A stretch of 64,000 nucleotides of DNA from Lichtheimia corymbifera B2541 (GCA_000697475.1 JNEU01001003.1:1-64000); one strand, 5' to 3'. Shown: positions 20,501 to 33,337, numbered from the stretch's first letter. Program-made: numbers and translations. Notes: generated from the letters alone by a model not told the origin.

Positions 20501-23500
20501 TCAAGGTGCAAAGCCTGGTGAAGGTGGTGAATTGGCTGGTACTAAGGTATCTGAAGAGATTGCAAGCACTCGTAAGACTACTCCTGTAAGTATATATCTA
20601 TATAACAATTGATATAAGAGGTATTAATCATTCATTCATGCAACAGGGCATCGGTCTTATCTCTCCTCCTCCTCACCACGATATCTATTCCATCGAGGAT
20701 TTGAGTCAACTCATCTATGACTTGAAGTGCTCCAACCCACGTGCTCGTGTTTCTGTCAAGCTTGTCTCTGAAGTGGGTGTCGGCATTGTCGCTTCTGGTG
20801 TCGCAAAGGCCAAGGCTGATCATATCCTCATTTCTGGTCATGATGGTGGTACTGGTGCTTCTCGTTGGACTGGTATCAAGTACGCTGGTTTGCCATGGGA
20901 ATTGGGTCTTGCCGAGACTCATCAAACGCTGGTGCTCAACGATTTGCGTGGTCGTGTCATTGTCCAAACTGATGGCCAAATCAAGACGGGTCGTGATGCT
21001 GTTGTTGCTTGTTTGCTTGGTGCGGAAGAGTGGGGCTTTGCAACTACTCCTTTGATTGCTTTGGGTTGTACTATGATGCGCAAGTGCCACTTGGTAAGTA
21101 ATTGCATATCCACTCTACTACTACTACACATGTACTTACATATACATGCACATATAGAACACTTGCCCTGTTGGTATTGCTACTCAAGATCCTGAATTGC
21201 GCAAAAAGTTCCAAGGTGAACCCGAGCACGTCGTCAACTTTTTCTATTACCTTGCTGAAGAGATGCGATCCATCATGGCACAACTTGGTTTCCGCACTAT
21301 CAATGAAATGGTCGGCCATGCTGAAAAGCTGCGTGTCAATGAATCCTTGCGTACTTTCAAGACTGCCAACCTTGATCTGTCACCTATCCTCACTCCTGCT
21401 TCTTCCCTTCGTCCTGGTGTCGCCAATGTCTGTGTCACCAAGCAACGCCACAACTTGCATACTCGCCTTGACAACTTTTTCGTCGATGAAGCTGAAGCTG
21501 CTCTCACCAAGAAGGAAAAGGTCTTTATTGAATCGGACGTTGTCAACACCGATCGTGCATTGGGTACCACTCTTTCATACAATGTATCCAGACGTCATGG
21601 TGAAAAGGGCTTGCCTGAGGATACTATCCACGTCAAGATGACTGGTTCAGCTGGTCAATCATTCGGTGCATTCTTGGCTCCTGGTGTCTTTTTCGAACTT
21701 GAAGGCGATTCCAATGATTATGTCGGCAAGGGTCTTTCCGGTGGTAAACTCGCCATTTATCCTCCCAAGAATGCTATTTTCAAGTCTGAAGAAAACGTCA
21801 TTATTGGCAATGTCTGCTTGTATGGTGCTACTTTTGGTCAAGCCTTCTTCCGTGGTGTTGCTGCTGAGCGTTTCTGTGTCCGTAATTCAGGTGCTCGTGC
21901 TGTTGTTGAAGGTGTTGGTGATCACGGCTGTGAGTACATGACTGGTGGTCGTGCCGTTATTCTTGGTAGCACTGGTCGCAACTTTGCCGCTGGTATGTCC
22001 GGTGGTATCGCCTATGTCTTGGATCTTCAAGGTGACTTTAAGAAAAACGTCAACATGGAAATGGTGGCTCTTGAAACTGTCAATGACGTTGAACGTATTG
22101 CCGAGTTGCGTGATATGATCGAGGATCACCGCCACTACACAGGCTCTGAAATTGCTGATCGTATCCTCAAGGACTTCAACACCTACTTGCCCAAGTTTGT
22201 TATGGTCATGCCTCTCGAATACCGCAACTTGCTCATCAAGGAACGTGAAGAGAAGGAAAAGGTCAAGCAAGAGGAGAAGCCCAAATGCGAACACAAGCCT
22301 GCTGCTCCTGTTGAACCTCAAGTTGAAGATGTTGAAGACAGCATTCTGGATGAAAAGGCCATTCAGGAACGTCGTGCTAAGCTTGATAAGGTGCGAGGTT
22401 TCATGAAGTACAAGCGCCGCAATGAAGGGTATCGCAATGCCAAGAAGCGTGGATCTGATTGGGAGGAAATCAACTACCGCCTCACAAGATCGCAGTTGCA
22501 TGAACAAGGTGCTCGTTGTATGGATTGTGGTATTCCTTTCTGTCAATCCGATACCGGTTGTCCTATTGGCAATGTCATCCCCAAGTGGAACGAACTTGTG
22601 TACAAGGACAACTGGCGCGATGCTTTGGATCGTCTCATGATGACCAACAACTTTCCTGAATTCACTGGTCGTGTATGGTAAGTAACTTTTATTTCATGCG
22701 TGTGCCTATTTACATTATCTAACCCCCCCCACAGTCCAGCTCCATGCGAGTCCAGCTGTACGCTAGGAATAAGCGAACCCCCAGTTGCCATCAAGAGCAT
22801 CGAATGTGCCGTTATTGATCGTGGTTTTGATGAAGGATGGATCAAGCCTAATCCCCCAGCACAACGCACTGGCAAGAAGATTGCTATCATTGGTTCTGGT
22901 CCCGCTGGTTTAGCTGCTGCTGATCAACTCAACAAGGCTGGCCATTTGGTTACTGTCTATGATCGCAATGATCGTATGGGTGGTCTTTTGATGTATGGTA
23001 TCCCCAACATGAAGCTCGACAAGAAGGTGGTTGAACGTCGTCTCAATTTGCTTGCTGCTGAGGGTATTACCTTTGTTCCCAATGCCAATGTTGGTGTTGA
23101 TATTGATGCCAACAAGCTTCGTGATGAGAATGATGCCCTTATTGTTGCCACTGGTGCCACCTGGCCACGTGATCTCAAGATTACCGGTCGTGAAGCCAAT
23201 GGTATCCATTTTGCCATGGAATTCCTTCAAGCCAACACCAAGTCATTGCTCGATAGCAAGCTTCAAGATGGCAAGTACCTCTCAGCCAAGGACAAGCATG
23301 TCGTTGTTATTGGTGGTGGTGATACTGGTAACGATTGTATTGGTACCTCAATTCGTCATGGATGCAAGTCGGTTGTCAACTTTGAATTGCTTCCTCAACC
23401 TCCTCAAACCCGTGCCAACGATAACCCATGGCCTCAATTTGCTCGTGTCCACAAGGTCGATTATGGTCACAGTGAAGTCCAAGCTCACTTTGGCAAGGAT

Positions 23501-23929
23501 CCTCGTGAATACTGTGTGATGTCCAAGGAGTTTGTCAAGGATGCTGAAGGCAATGTCAAGGGTATTAACACGGTTCGCGTTGAATGGACCAAGGACGAAA
23601 ATGGCCGTTGGGCTATGAAGGATGTTCCTGGCTCTGAAGAATTCTTCCCTGCTGATTTGGTGCTTTTATCCATGGGCTTTTTGGGTCCTGAAGAAGCTCT
23701 TGTCAAGCAGCTTTCTCTCAAGCAAGATGGTCGTACCAACATTGAGACTCCCAAGGGCAAGTACAGTACTTCAGCTCCTGGTGTCTTTGCTGCAGGCGAT
23801 TGCCGTCGTGGTCAATCACTCATTGTGTGGGGTATCAACGAAGGTCGCCAATGTGCCCGTGAAGTCGATCTTTTCCTTGAAGGCAGCACTTTTCTTCCTG
23901 TTGCTGGTGGCATTAACAAACGTGCCTAA
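17507..23929 (+). CDS. GLT1: NADH-dependent glutamate synthase (GOGAT)
   Basis: Exons 17507-18287, 18349-20585, 20647-21093, 21158-22677 and 22735-23929; 2059 aa. It makes two glutamates from glutamine and 2-oxoglutarate with NADH. In order: a ~27-residue propeptide, then Cys ~28 (KDACGVGF), the class II amidotransferase nucleophile exposed by processing; central domain; FMN/synthase domain with the 3Fe-4S ligands C-x5-C-x4-C (split by intron 3); GXGXG domain; then the fused small subunit with 4Fe-4S motifs CMDCGIPFC and CPAPCESSC, a FAD site ([10 protein letters not shown]) and an NADH site (GGGDTGNDC). Fusion in one chain and length (yeast Glt1 2145 aa) fit eukaryotic NADH-GOGAT. Frame is open throughout, with no sign of damage. 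Confidence 0.98.
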
Positions 23930-23979
23930 ACATGTTACACCATACCACTCATTGATTGTACAAATGTATATAACACAAC

Positions 23980-23985
23980 AATAAA
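23980..23985 (+). promoter_or_regulatory. Polyadenylation signal AATAAA
   Basis: AATAAA about 50 nt after the glutamate synthase stop. Confidence 0.5.
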
Positions 23986-24197
23986 AAACTACTATCGTAA
24001 ATATATCCATTACATATGTGCCTGTAATAACAAAGGAAAAGCAAGGGGATATCATCCGTCGTATATTTTTGCAAAGAAATCATTTCATAAAGGAGCAATG
24101 TGTATATATGCTAAAGCTAATGACACGTTTGGTGAGATGGGTTCCATTGATTGATGGTTGGTGGTGATTCAGATGAAAAAGCCTGCTGATGTACGTA

Positions 24198-24935
24198 CTA
24201 CTCTGTTGATGAGGATCGTCCGATCACCTTCTTCGCTATGACCTCCTCGAGACGAACCATCTGATGGCTTGGTATGTTTGAGACAGCAACTATCTGAATC
24301 GAATTCATAATCCTCGCTATGATCTTTTTTTTTTTTTGGAAACAGCTGTTTTTAATTGATGCGAGCTGAACGGGCACCTAACATGAATACGTACCACTTG
24401 AATTATGCGAAAGGGCTCGGGGTGACGAGCTTGTTGATGATGCACCATGATTATCATCCACAGACGAAGTGTCTGGTAAGGAATCTTCAGTTGTCAAATT
24501 GACATCAGCAGCGTCAGAGTCATCCTCCTCGGTGGTGGTATTGTGGCTATTGTTGGAAGATGATTCTCCACGGAATGAGATTAACACCTCTTTCGCCTGG
24601 TTTTTCATTGCCGCGTCCAACAATATCGAGGATCTGTATTTTGCCTTGATCACCAGCTTCCTTTGCATAATGTCGTACCAGTATTGATAGTATCGCACCG
24701 TGTTTTTGAAAAACTTCAACTCGGATAAAAGTCGTCCTCGCTCGTCTCGTGGAATGTACTTTTTGATGATATGCTTGTATCGTCGAACGGCATAGCCTCT
24801 GCTGGCCAAAGTAAAGTGATCCACGTATGTCACGAGTGACAAGTCATCTTTGTTGTCGATGCACCAACGAACATCAGCAGGGAGCAGCTTTTGTGATGAT
24901 TTTGATTGTGTAGTTGTAGTCGCTGTTGCTGTCAT
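24198..24935 (-). CDS. Uncharacterised protein
   Basis: Exon 1 24395-24935 and proposed exon 2 24198-24289, 210 aa. After a Thr/Ser-rich start, residues ~20-125 form a conserved-looking, helical, basic region (KHIIKKYIPRDERGRLLSEL and following). A Ser/Asp-rich low-complexity segment follows. No signal peptide or membrane span; I do not recognise the family. The frame ends at a TAG just after a good donor (GTACGT at 24394), so a second exon is likely. I prefer the acceptor at 24290, giving 30 more codons in frame without any correction. An alternative acceptor near 24353 opens another long frame only if the T13 run at 24325-24337 were one base shorter. Divergent from the SCD6 gene, 464 bases apart. 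Confidence 0.6.
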
Positions 24936-25399
24936 TGTTGTCGGTACAATAAGGGAAAGAGAAAGAGAAGAGTCTGTCAATGGGAGGAGGACCTATTTTA
25001 TCCCAGCCACTCTTGGCCATTTTGAATGCTCTCGTGATGCTGCATGATCAGATGTAATATTATCTCACAATCAACCTTTGATGCTACTGATATTGATCGC
25101 CATGGGAAGAATATTTAAGCAATGAAAATGTGCAGTGCCTGCCATCAATAGACATCTTCCAAGTGCAAGACCAACATATGTGCTTTTATAGTCCAAATCA
25201 TCACTATTCAGTGTTGTTTATTAATATAGGAGCGTATAGGCTAGCAGGTAAATGGTGTCATGCATCCAGCTGTCGCTTGAACGTATTAGCAGATGGCCCC
25301 ACCACCACCAGCAGTGTTTCTAAAAGCGGTCACGGGGGTTTTCTTCGGGGGGTAGTCGTCGTAGTGAATACGTGGCTCTCCTCCTTGCAACTGCAAACC

Positions 25400-27092
25400 A
25401 TGAGTGGGCAAAACTTCATTGGATCTAAAATTTCGGCATGTGTCTCTCTATTCTTGCTATGCATTGGCTTCCTTATCGGCTAACGACTTTTACAGCTCAT
25501 TAGCAACAGCGACATTCGCTATGTGGGCACGCTTCACAGCTTGAACGCTGAAGAATCGACTGTTGCGTTGGAGCAAGGTAAGCTATTGCGTTTAGAAAAC
25601 CATTTGACAAGTGAGCTAATGACCTTGCAGTGCGTTCATTTGGTACGGAGGGTCGTCGTGGTAGACCTGATGAAGAGATTCCAGCATCCGAGAACGTTTT
25701 CGAGTTTGTCGTGTTCCGTGGATCAGACATCAAGGACCTGCAAGTGTTTGAAGCACCTGCCAAGCCTGCACCACCCCCACCACCTGCCAACATTCCCAAT
25801 GATCCTGCTATTATGGTAACGTATCGAATGTTTATTTTGAATACGTGGATAATTGATATGGGATACTGATATATGCGTATATAGCAAAGTTCGATGATGA
25901 AAGGCTATGGTGGTGGAATGAACCCTTACATGATGCCGCCATCATATCCTCCCATGCAACAACCGCATCAATATTGGGGATCTCCAATGTATCCAATGCC
26001 AACGCCTATGGGTGCTGCTCCTCCTCACATGCAACAACCACCTTCAACTGCCCCTGGTCAACAACAGCAACAGCAGCAACAACAGCAGCAGACAATGTCT
26101 TCACCTGCACGTACTTCAATGGCTCATCCCTCTGCTATTCCTACGACTACCAGCAATGACATAAACAAGCCTGCTTCTCCTATGGCTCCAGTGTCCACAT
26201 CTACTGCTTCCTCTGGTACAGCTGGTATCTCACGTGATGCTGTCGTCGATGATTTCAAGAGAACCGATGCAGCTGTCGACAGACTTGCCAACAGCTTAAA
26301 GGACTTGGATGTCGAAAAGAAGACCAAGCCTATTACTACTGCAGTGGATGATGAACAACGACAGCAACAACAACAGCAACAGCAAAACCGTAATCGCAGA
26401 CACTACAACAACAACAATGGCAATGTGAACAATGCTGCTCGTGCTCGTGGTGGTCGTCATGATCATGCCAACAAGGCTACCATTGACATTCCCAAGTCTG
26501 ACTTTGACTTTGAGTCCTCTAATGCAAAGTTCAACAAGAACGAGATTGTAAAGGAAGTATCTGGCAAGGATGGTAACGAACAACCTGAGGATCAAGTCGA
26601 AGAGCAACAAGAAGATGAGGTTGTTATTCCTCCCCCCAATGATGAATCATTCTATGATAAGGTAAAGGACTTGTAGATGGTAGGGAATGCGGCTTACTAA
26701 CATCAAGTCTACAATAGCAAAAGAGCTTCTTCGATAACATCTCCTGTGAATCCAAAGAACGCAGCGAGCAAAATGGGTAAATCATTTGTTGGGAAAGTGG
26801 AGTGAAAATGACAACATGGATCTGATATATAATATCATGGTAGCTCTTTTGATCGCCGGGCCAAGTTCCAAGAAGAACGCAAGCTTAACCTTGAGACCTT
26901 TGGTGAAGTGTCTGTGGATCATCCAAGATATCGTAATTATCGTGGCCGAGGTGGATTCCGAGGACGTGGACGTGGTCACTCACGTGGTTATCGTGGCAAT
27001 CGTGGGGTAAGCATCAAAAATTGAGGGGAGAAAGGATCCAATGAACTGGGTGACTGATCAAAGAGAAATAGGGTGCCAAGTCGATGGCCTAG
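25400..27092 (+). CDS. SCD6: Scd6/LSM14 (RAP55) mRNP regulator
   Basis: Exons 25400-25435, 25496-25577, 25631-25815, 25885-26661, 26718-26776, 26844-27006 and 27072-27092; 440 aa. A translational repressor and decapping activator of P-bodies that binds eIF4G, Dcp2 and the Dhh1/DDX6 helicase. The N-terminal Lsm domain starts FIGSKIS and ends FRGSDIKDL (~1-85). A Pro/Met/Gln-rich linker with a poly-Gln run follows, then the FDF motif (SDFDFESS, ~295-305), an FFD box (KKQSFFDNIS), a TFG box ([12 protein letters not shown]) and a C-terminal RGG region. Intron 1 must begin with GC (GCATGT at 25436): using the nearby GT gives an immediate stop, while this junction rebuilds the family's SKISLIS. The last exon has only six codons plus stop. 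Confidence 0.93.
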
Positions 27093-27566
27093 TTTTATTA
27101 CTCTGATTCTTTTGCTCGTTTGTTTTTCTTGATATCCGTTTCCTCTTTCACTCTCAAAGCACACGTTACGCATCTTTTTACAAAAGGCTGCCTTGGTTTT
27201 ATTTTCACGTCACTCAACTTATTACAAACGCTCTTCTGCTGTAACATATTGCACAAGCTGTCCTTTTTTTTTTTCCACGCTTCACTTTCTGTTCCCTGGG
27301 TTATTGTTGGAAACAGAGTCCAACCTCCACACACACACACACATAGTATCACACTCTCTCTCCCACTCTCACGCATATAAAAACGTACCACATATATAAG
27401 CACACGCACAATGCACACATACATTTACGTAACGACGCAATAAAAAAGATCGCTAGTGCAAGTGATTGATAAAATGTGTATACTTCAAATTCTCCTTTTT
27501 CTAAACAAGAATTTATTCATTGCTGCAAGTGTGATCGCCAAACATGGAAAACAATGTGATATCGTA
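27093..27566. other. 3' flank with CA and CT microsatellites
   Basis: SCD6 3' UTR, a T9-11 tract near 27264, and a (CA)n run near 27330-27344 followed by CT repeats. Convergent with the next minus gene. No gene seen. Confidence 0.5.
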
Positions 27567-27983
27567 TCATTCCACCGGAGACGACCCATCGCCTGTGGTG
27601 TGGTTGGTGTCACCATATGACATGGATCGCTTTCGAACAGCATCCTCAAATGCATAATGAAGAGAAAGACCTGTTGGCATAAAGTATCCGCTCCCTACTG
27701 ATGAAAAACTCGCCCGATTGCTCTGTTCCGATGTTATCGGGCCAGCCGAGTTGGGAGTTGATGTTGCCAATGGATGCTGTGGTGATGATGATGATGATGG
27801 TTGTTGCTGTTGTTGTGATTCAGGTATACTGATAGGAGAAGTGGTGGATTGCATCCCTCGGTTGAGTAAAAGTGCACTGGATTCAGACATACGACGGTGG
27901 TGAAAGAGGGCACATCCTGAAGTGTGCGTTGCAAAGGTGTCTGCCTTTTCAAAAGTCTTACCACACTTGCAACGAAAAGGCAT
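27567..27983 (-). CDS. Small zinc-finger-like protein
   Basis: A single exon of 138 aa from the ATG at 27983. The N-terminus (residues 2-32) has C-x-C, a GKTFEKADTFATH core and a following H/C, spaced like a C2H2 or C2HC finger but with only one residue between the first cysteines. The rest is Ser/Gln/Pro-rich with a poly-Gln run, typical of a small regulator. The frame is open about 55 codons upstream, but that part is Phe-rich, unlike a protein start, so I chose the Met before the finger. Function unknown; DNA or RNA binding is inference. Confidence 0.6.
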   Translation of the reverse strand: MPFRCKCGKTFEKADTFATHTSGCALFHHRRMSESSALLLNRGMQSTTSPISIPESQQQQQPSSSSSPQHPLATSTPNSAGPITSEQSNRASFSSVGSGYFMPTGLSLHYAFEDAVRKRSMSYGDTNHTTGDGSSPVE

Positions 27984-29038
27984 TGAATGAATGAGAAAGA
28001 AAAGGAAAAAGTATAAAAAAGGGAGATAAAAGTGTAAGAGTACACAAAAGGAATGACCTTTTTTATGCATGTGATTAGCTTTTTTGCAAGGAGAGGTGCT
28101 TATATGCGCAGTCCTTTTTCTGATTCGTCTCCACAAGAACCAATCCACAGCACGTGTTGCTCTTTTTTACAGCCACTTTCCTCATACAGCTTGTTGAATA
28201 CTGCATAAACAATCCTATCATGCTTTTATAGATACATCCAATCATAATCTTAGGCAAGGACATTGATGATCATACACGAGTATGGTTACATGAATATCTC
28301 AAGTATACAAATGTGAGCTAATTATCCATGCATAATTGGTGTTCTGTGCTCTTTAAAGGGATAGAAAGACTATGTGGATAAGAGAAACAAGGATCGACAT
28401 TTTGTGTCACGCTCAATCCACCAGGGGCGTATCACATTTATCCTCCTCGTTGATTTATCCAAGAATGCTATATAGCTTGACCATACGAGTTTAAATGAGA
28501 ATGGATTTTCGACATGTATTGGAGTTGTTGGTGATTGGGAAAATCCATGGGGATGGCTTTTATTGGGTACTTGGTGACGAGGGATGATGTGCCATGATGA
28601 TGGTAGTAGTAGCTATTCTTTATTCTTTTTATCTTATGCAGCTAGACTTCAGGGACACGCACAAGCACACATGACAGCGGTTTCAGATAGACTTTTTATC
28701 ACCTTGTATCGTTCAACATCATCAAAGAACGAACAAAAATACCACCAAACCACAAGAATTTGAGTTCCAAGGGTCATTGTGGGCCATGTTTCAAGAGCAG
28801 TTGCTTTGCTTGTAATGGGATACAGCCCTTTGGTTCGTTGTTTTTCACCATCCGCTTAGGCTTTCCAGCACATTCGATTGGGGAGTGACTTTTTTCATCC
28901 GGTCCCAAGGTTAACCAAGGCTACCCCTTTGCCGTCGTTATCTGTTTTCTTTTTCTTTTCCTTCTCTTTCTTCGTCTTCAGTGCAACGACCTGACGATAA
29001 ATCAGCATTCACCCATCTCTTTTTGACATTTGCATACA
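27984..29038. other. Divergent intergenic region
   Basis: About 1 kb between the minus zinc-finger gene and the + DNAJC7 gene. T/C-rich tracts lie close to both starts. I found no further gene or repeat. Confidence 0.5.
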
Positions 29039-31045
29039 ATGACACACAGCCCAATGGACGTTGATAGCAACTCTCCTCTGTAAGTTGGCTCTTTTGCTCT
29101 CTTTTCTTTTTGCCTTTCCTCGCTCGCAACCGACCACTATCCAACAGTGGCAGAAAACTACATTTATGTCAGAGCAATGGGAGGATGATATCATCATGAT
29201 GATTGGGCATGTCAGGCTTATTATTATTATTGGGGACTATTTATTGCAGAACTGCCGAGGAAGTCAAGGCAAAAGCCAATGAGCAATACAAGGGTGGACA
29301 TTACAATGAAGCTGTACGGTTATATTCGGAGGCTATCGGTAAATATATCCTTGGAGATGGGGAAAAAGAGTTGTTTACTTATGCAATCGATCGATATTAG
29401 AACTCTCGCCCAACACCGCTACCTATTATGCTAACCGTGCTGCAGCATTGACGATGCTTGGTAAATACAAGGAAGCTGCTGACGATTGTCGCACTGCCAC
29501 CAGTTTGGATCCAAGCAATATCAAGGCGTTTTGCCGTGCTGGCAAATGCCATATGAATCTCGGCAATCTGGAGGAATCCACCCGTCAATATGAGCTGGCT
29601 CTTCAGGTGGATCAATCCAATGCACAGGCTCAGCGTGAATACAACAATCTATTGGGTCTCAAGAACTACATTGCTCAAATGGATATGTACATGCAAAACA
29701 AACAATGGGGTCTTGCTGGTAACAGTCTTGATCGTGCCATTTCTATGGTGGATGCTGATCGTGTACCCTTCAAGTGGGACGTGTGGCGTGCAGAGATTGC
29801 CCTCAATCAGAAGAAATGGTCTGAAGCAAGCCGTATTGTCAAGTGAGTATTTATATATATACACCTGTTTGCTTTATATTATGTATACTCATGCATTCTT
29901 TCAACCAGCTACTTGGTGCGTTTGGATACCCAAAACCCAGATGTCTTGTATCTCCGAGCACGTGTCTTTTATGGACAAGGTGATAATGCAAAGACCGTGG
30001 CCCATTGTATGGAAGCATTGCGTTGCGACCCTGACTTCTCCAAAGCACGTGTTTTACTCAAGAAGGCCCGTGCTCTTGACTCTCACAAGGAAAAGGGTAA
30101 CGCTGCTTTCAAGACCAATCAACTGCAAGAAGCCTTTGATTCTTACAGTGCAGCCTTGGAAATTGATCCCGAGAACGATGCCTTGAACGCAAAGCTTTAT
30201 TCCAACCGAGCAGCTGTATTGCAAAAGGTGTGTGTGTGTGTATGTTTGCTATCCATGGACATGCGCTGATAATTATAAATCAAATAGCTCAAGAAATTCC
30301 AAGAAGCTTTGGAAGACTGCAACAAAGCCATTGAATTGGATCCTGATTTCAACAAGGTGTACAGCAGGAGAGCTGCCTGTTATATGGAATTGGAAGAATA
30401 CGAGGAAGCTGTTCGGGATTACCGTCGTTTGACGGAAGTGGATGCCAGCAATAGAGGTATGTGTGCCTATTTGAATATCCCCTTTTTAACAAATAGACTA
30501 ACCTGATGGCACCAGAATACCGTTCATTGCTGCAAAAGGCTGAGTTGGAGCTCAAAAAGTCCCAGCGTAAGGATTATTACAAGATCTTGGGATTAACCAA
30601 GAGCGCAACCGATTCGGAGATCAAGAAGGCTTATCGTAAGCTTGCTTTGCAATACCACCCTGATAAGAATGATGGTGATGCCAAGGCTGAAGCCAAGTTC
30701 AAGGAGGTTGGTGAAGCATATGCTATTCTCAGCGATCCACAAAAGAAATCCCGCTATGATTCTGGTGTTGATCTTGATGGTGGCATGGGCGGCATGAATG
30801 GCGGTGGCTTCGATATGGGTGGTGTCGATGTCAATGATATCTTTATGCAAATGTTTGGAGGTGGCATGGGAGGTGGCATGGGCGGTATGGGAGGCGGTGC
30901 ACGCTTCTCTTCTGCTGGTGGCTTCCCTGGTGGTGGTGCTGGTTTCTCTGCAGGCGGTTTCCCAGGTGCTAGCTTTGGTGGTGCCGGTGGTTTCCCCGGA
31001 GGAGGTCGACGTGGTGGTGGTGGATACTATTCACACTTTGGTTAA
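29039..31045 (+). CDS. DNAJC7: TPR and J-domain co-chaperone, DNAJC7/TPR2-like
   Basis: Exons 29039-29079, 29250-29338, 29401-29842, 29909-30227, 30288-30456 and 30516-31045; 529 aa. A cytosolic co-chaperone that passes clients between Hsp90 and Hsp70. Two TPR blocks come first: an N-terminal set ([20 protein letters not shown] onwards) and a second set after about residue 245 ([20 protein letters not shown]). The J domain (~373-437) has the HPD motif that stimulates Hsp70 ATPase (His ~401). The C-terminus is Gly/Phe/Met-rich. The domain order matches animal DNAJC7 (494 aa). Intron 1 is 170 nt, long for this window. Exon 1 codes only 13 residues and is placed by its donor and phase, so the exact start is less sure than the rest. 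Confidence 0.93.
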
Positions 31046-31972
31046 AGAACACACCATCCACACGTTTACATAACACATACACACATACACACGCACACTC
31101 ACACACACTACTACTCCTTCCTAACCCTGCGTTTATACACTTTTCTCAATCATTGGCATTTTTATCTCTGCTTTTTGTATGTAATCTTTTCTATTTGTCA
31201 TTCTCCCGTTTGCACACACACACATCCGACACCATCTCAACCCTACAATCATTCCCAAATCACTCACACGCACACACATGTTCATAATTCCCTCTGTTAT
31301 TCAGTAGCGCTTTTTGCTAGTTTAGAGATTCTCTTAAAAAAATTCGATTCATCTACATTTGCCATTGTATCATCAATCATTCTTGTGTCAAATGGATTCA
31401 ATGTTGAGGCAAACGACCGCCATTCAGGGAGTTGCATATGCATTTAGGAAGGTAGTTGCATCAGGAGATTATATATATGCGTATAAGCTACGTCAAGCAA
31501 CATGGTAGTGCTTTACCTTATTGAATGAAAGGGCTAAATGTAACAATGAAACACCAAAGATCATCGCCAATGCAGATCCAAGAGACGCCCACAAGGATGC
31601 TTGAGCTTTGAAAGTATCAGCAATCAACAAGTGATAGAAAGGGTCGCAGGTAAACAAATGACACCATTTGTCATCATCGAACAACAGCATCAATATGCTG
31701 TATAACGGCTCCCCACCATATATACTGCAGCAGCTAAGCCCATTCTTTATATAGCTATTTACACCAAATAGAGAGAGGGTTACAGGAACTATGTAATGTT
31801 GTTGCTATGGAGACAATCCAGATGTGGAGGCTGTTTATGTGATACGATCATGTGGATTTATTGCAGTCAGAAAAATGCTCTACGTTTGTCCTACGGGCAG
31901 GTGGCATATAGCCGAAATGCACAGCTTCGAACCAAAACTGTGCTTCTTGCACTCTTGGATATATCGCCAGCC
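31046..31972. other. Intergenic with CA repeats and a small minus ORF
   Basis: The DNAJC7 3' UTR has CA-rich microsatellite DNA (31075-31290). On the minus strand 31690 down to 31493, an ATG frame of 65 codons contains a strongly hydrophobic stretch (ASLGSALAMIFGVSLLHLAL) that could be a membrane span. No relative is recognised and there is no clear partner exon, so I do not call it. The last ~230 bases form the acyltransferase promoter. Confidence 0.4.
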
Positions 31973-33337
31973 ATGGATTGGGAAGTGGTTACGACAGCGC
32001 TCCATAGTGGCGAAGACCGTATCAAACTACCGACTTTTATTTACCTTTGCATTGTTGGCATCGTGTGTCTTGCTCAATGGGGAATTGCTATTACCGATCG
32101 GCTCAGCACCGGCATCAAACAACTCTTGTCAGTACCTACCATGATTGCATGTCTCCTTTTACCAGTGATGGTAGCAGGCCAAAACACAGGTAGGCAACCA
32201 CACCACTGTCTCAACCATCACATTAACTGCCGCTTATATATCAAGCACTTAATACTGTTTTGGAGATCCAGGCGTTTAATACGGTGTTGCGGTGCCTTGA
32301 ACCTATCTATGTTGCACCAATGTTGTATGGCATCCCAGCACGTCTCGATGCGAAGGAGCTCAGTGTTCAGATGTGGTCAGGTCTGCGCAACACGACACCC
32401 AACAACCAAGCAGCCGATGCCAGCAACCCAACACCCAGGGTTTCTCGATATTATCTATTGGTGCCAATCATGGGAACAATGATCTTGAGCAATATGGTTG
32501 CGTCTTGGTTCGCTACATTTTCAGGAGAAGACGTCGTTGCCATGCAACGAAACAATGAATATGGACTCTTTTTCGCCTTTTTCGTCTTTGCGGTGATATA
32601 CCTTACATTGGTGATCAACACTTTTGGATATATTTTGCAGCTGACTTACTTGGTGATCCATGGAGAACATGATTATCAGCCGAGTATGTGTGGACAACAA
32701 CCCTCCTATTAACAGCAACAACAATGTGATGACTCATGTGTGTGTGTGTATAGATGAATGGCAACCGCTTATGAATCATCCGGTGTTGGCTTCTTCTTTA
32801 AATGAACTCTGGAGTACCCGTTGGCATCAAGTATTTCGTAGCATTTGGTTGGTGATCCCCTTTCGCCCTGTGCGTACCTTGGTCAATCGTATCTATGGGA
32901 TCAGGGATAAAAAGAAGAATGATGGGGCTACCACGACATCCAGGGTGGCTATAGCCGCGGCGACTATCTCAGTGTTCTTTGTGTCTGGCTTGATGCATGA
33001 GTACATTGCTCTTTGTGAATCCGGCATGGATGGATATGGAAGGCATCTCATGGGCCAAGAGTGCTTGTTTTTCACTTTACATGGTGTCTTATGCATTGTG
33101 GAACAAGGCGTGTGGCGGTGGTTCAAGAAGACGAGTCATCGGCAGTGGACAAGAAAGCTTTTGGGTCACGTTTGGGTGATGGCTATCGGATTCCTTACTT
33201 TCCCTTGGTTTGTGAATGCATTTGCTTATTGGGAGGTGTGGCATGCCAACCCGTTCAATACGCTCACACCCTTTCTCCTCGAACACGTGTGGAGAGAATA
33301 CCCCCTCCTTCACTCTGTGTGTGGAAGCCTTTTATAG
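31973..33337 (+). CDS. MBOAT / wax-synthase-domain O-acyltransferase
   Basis: Exons 31973-32189, 32246-32683 and 32754-33337; 412 aa. A multi-pass membrane enzyme of the MBOAT_2/wax synthase type (PF13813-like), which transfers acyl groups to an alcohol acceptor at the ER. About eight hydrophobic segments are visible, starting with two in exon 1. The family signature near residue 235 reads LWSTRWHQVFR, and the conserved His is in SGLMHEY (~315). The ATG at 31973 gives a short hydrophilic start before the first span. Intron 1 could end at 32245 (chosen, 56 nt) or 32271; both keep frame and differ by about nine residues. The acyl acceptor cannot be told from sequence. Confidence 0.85.
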
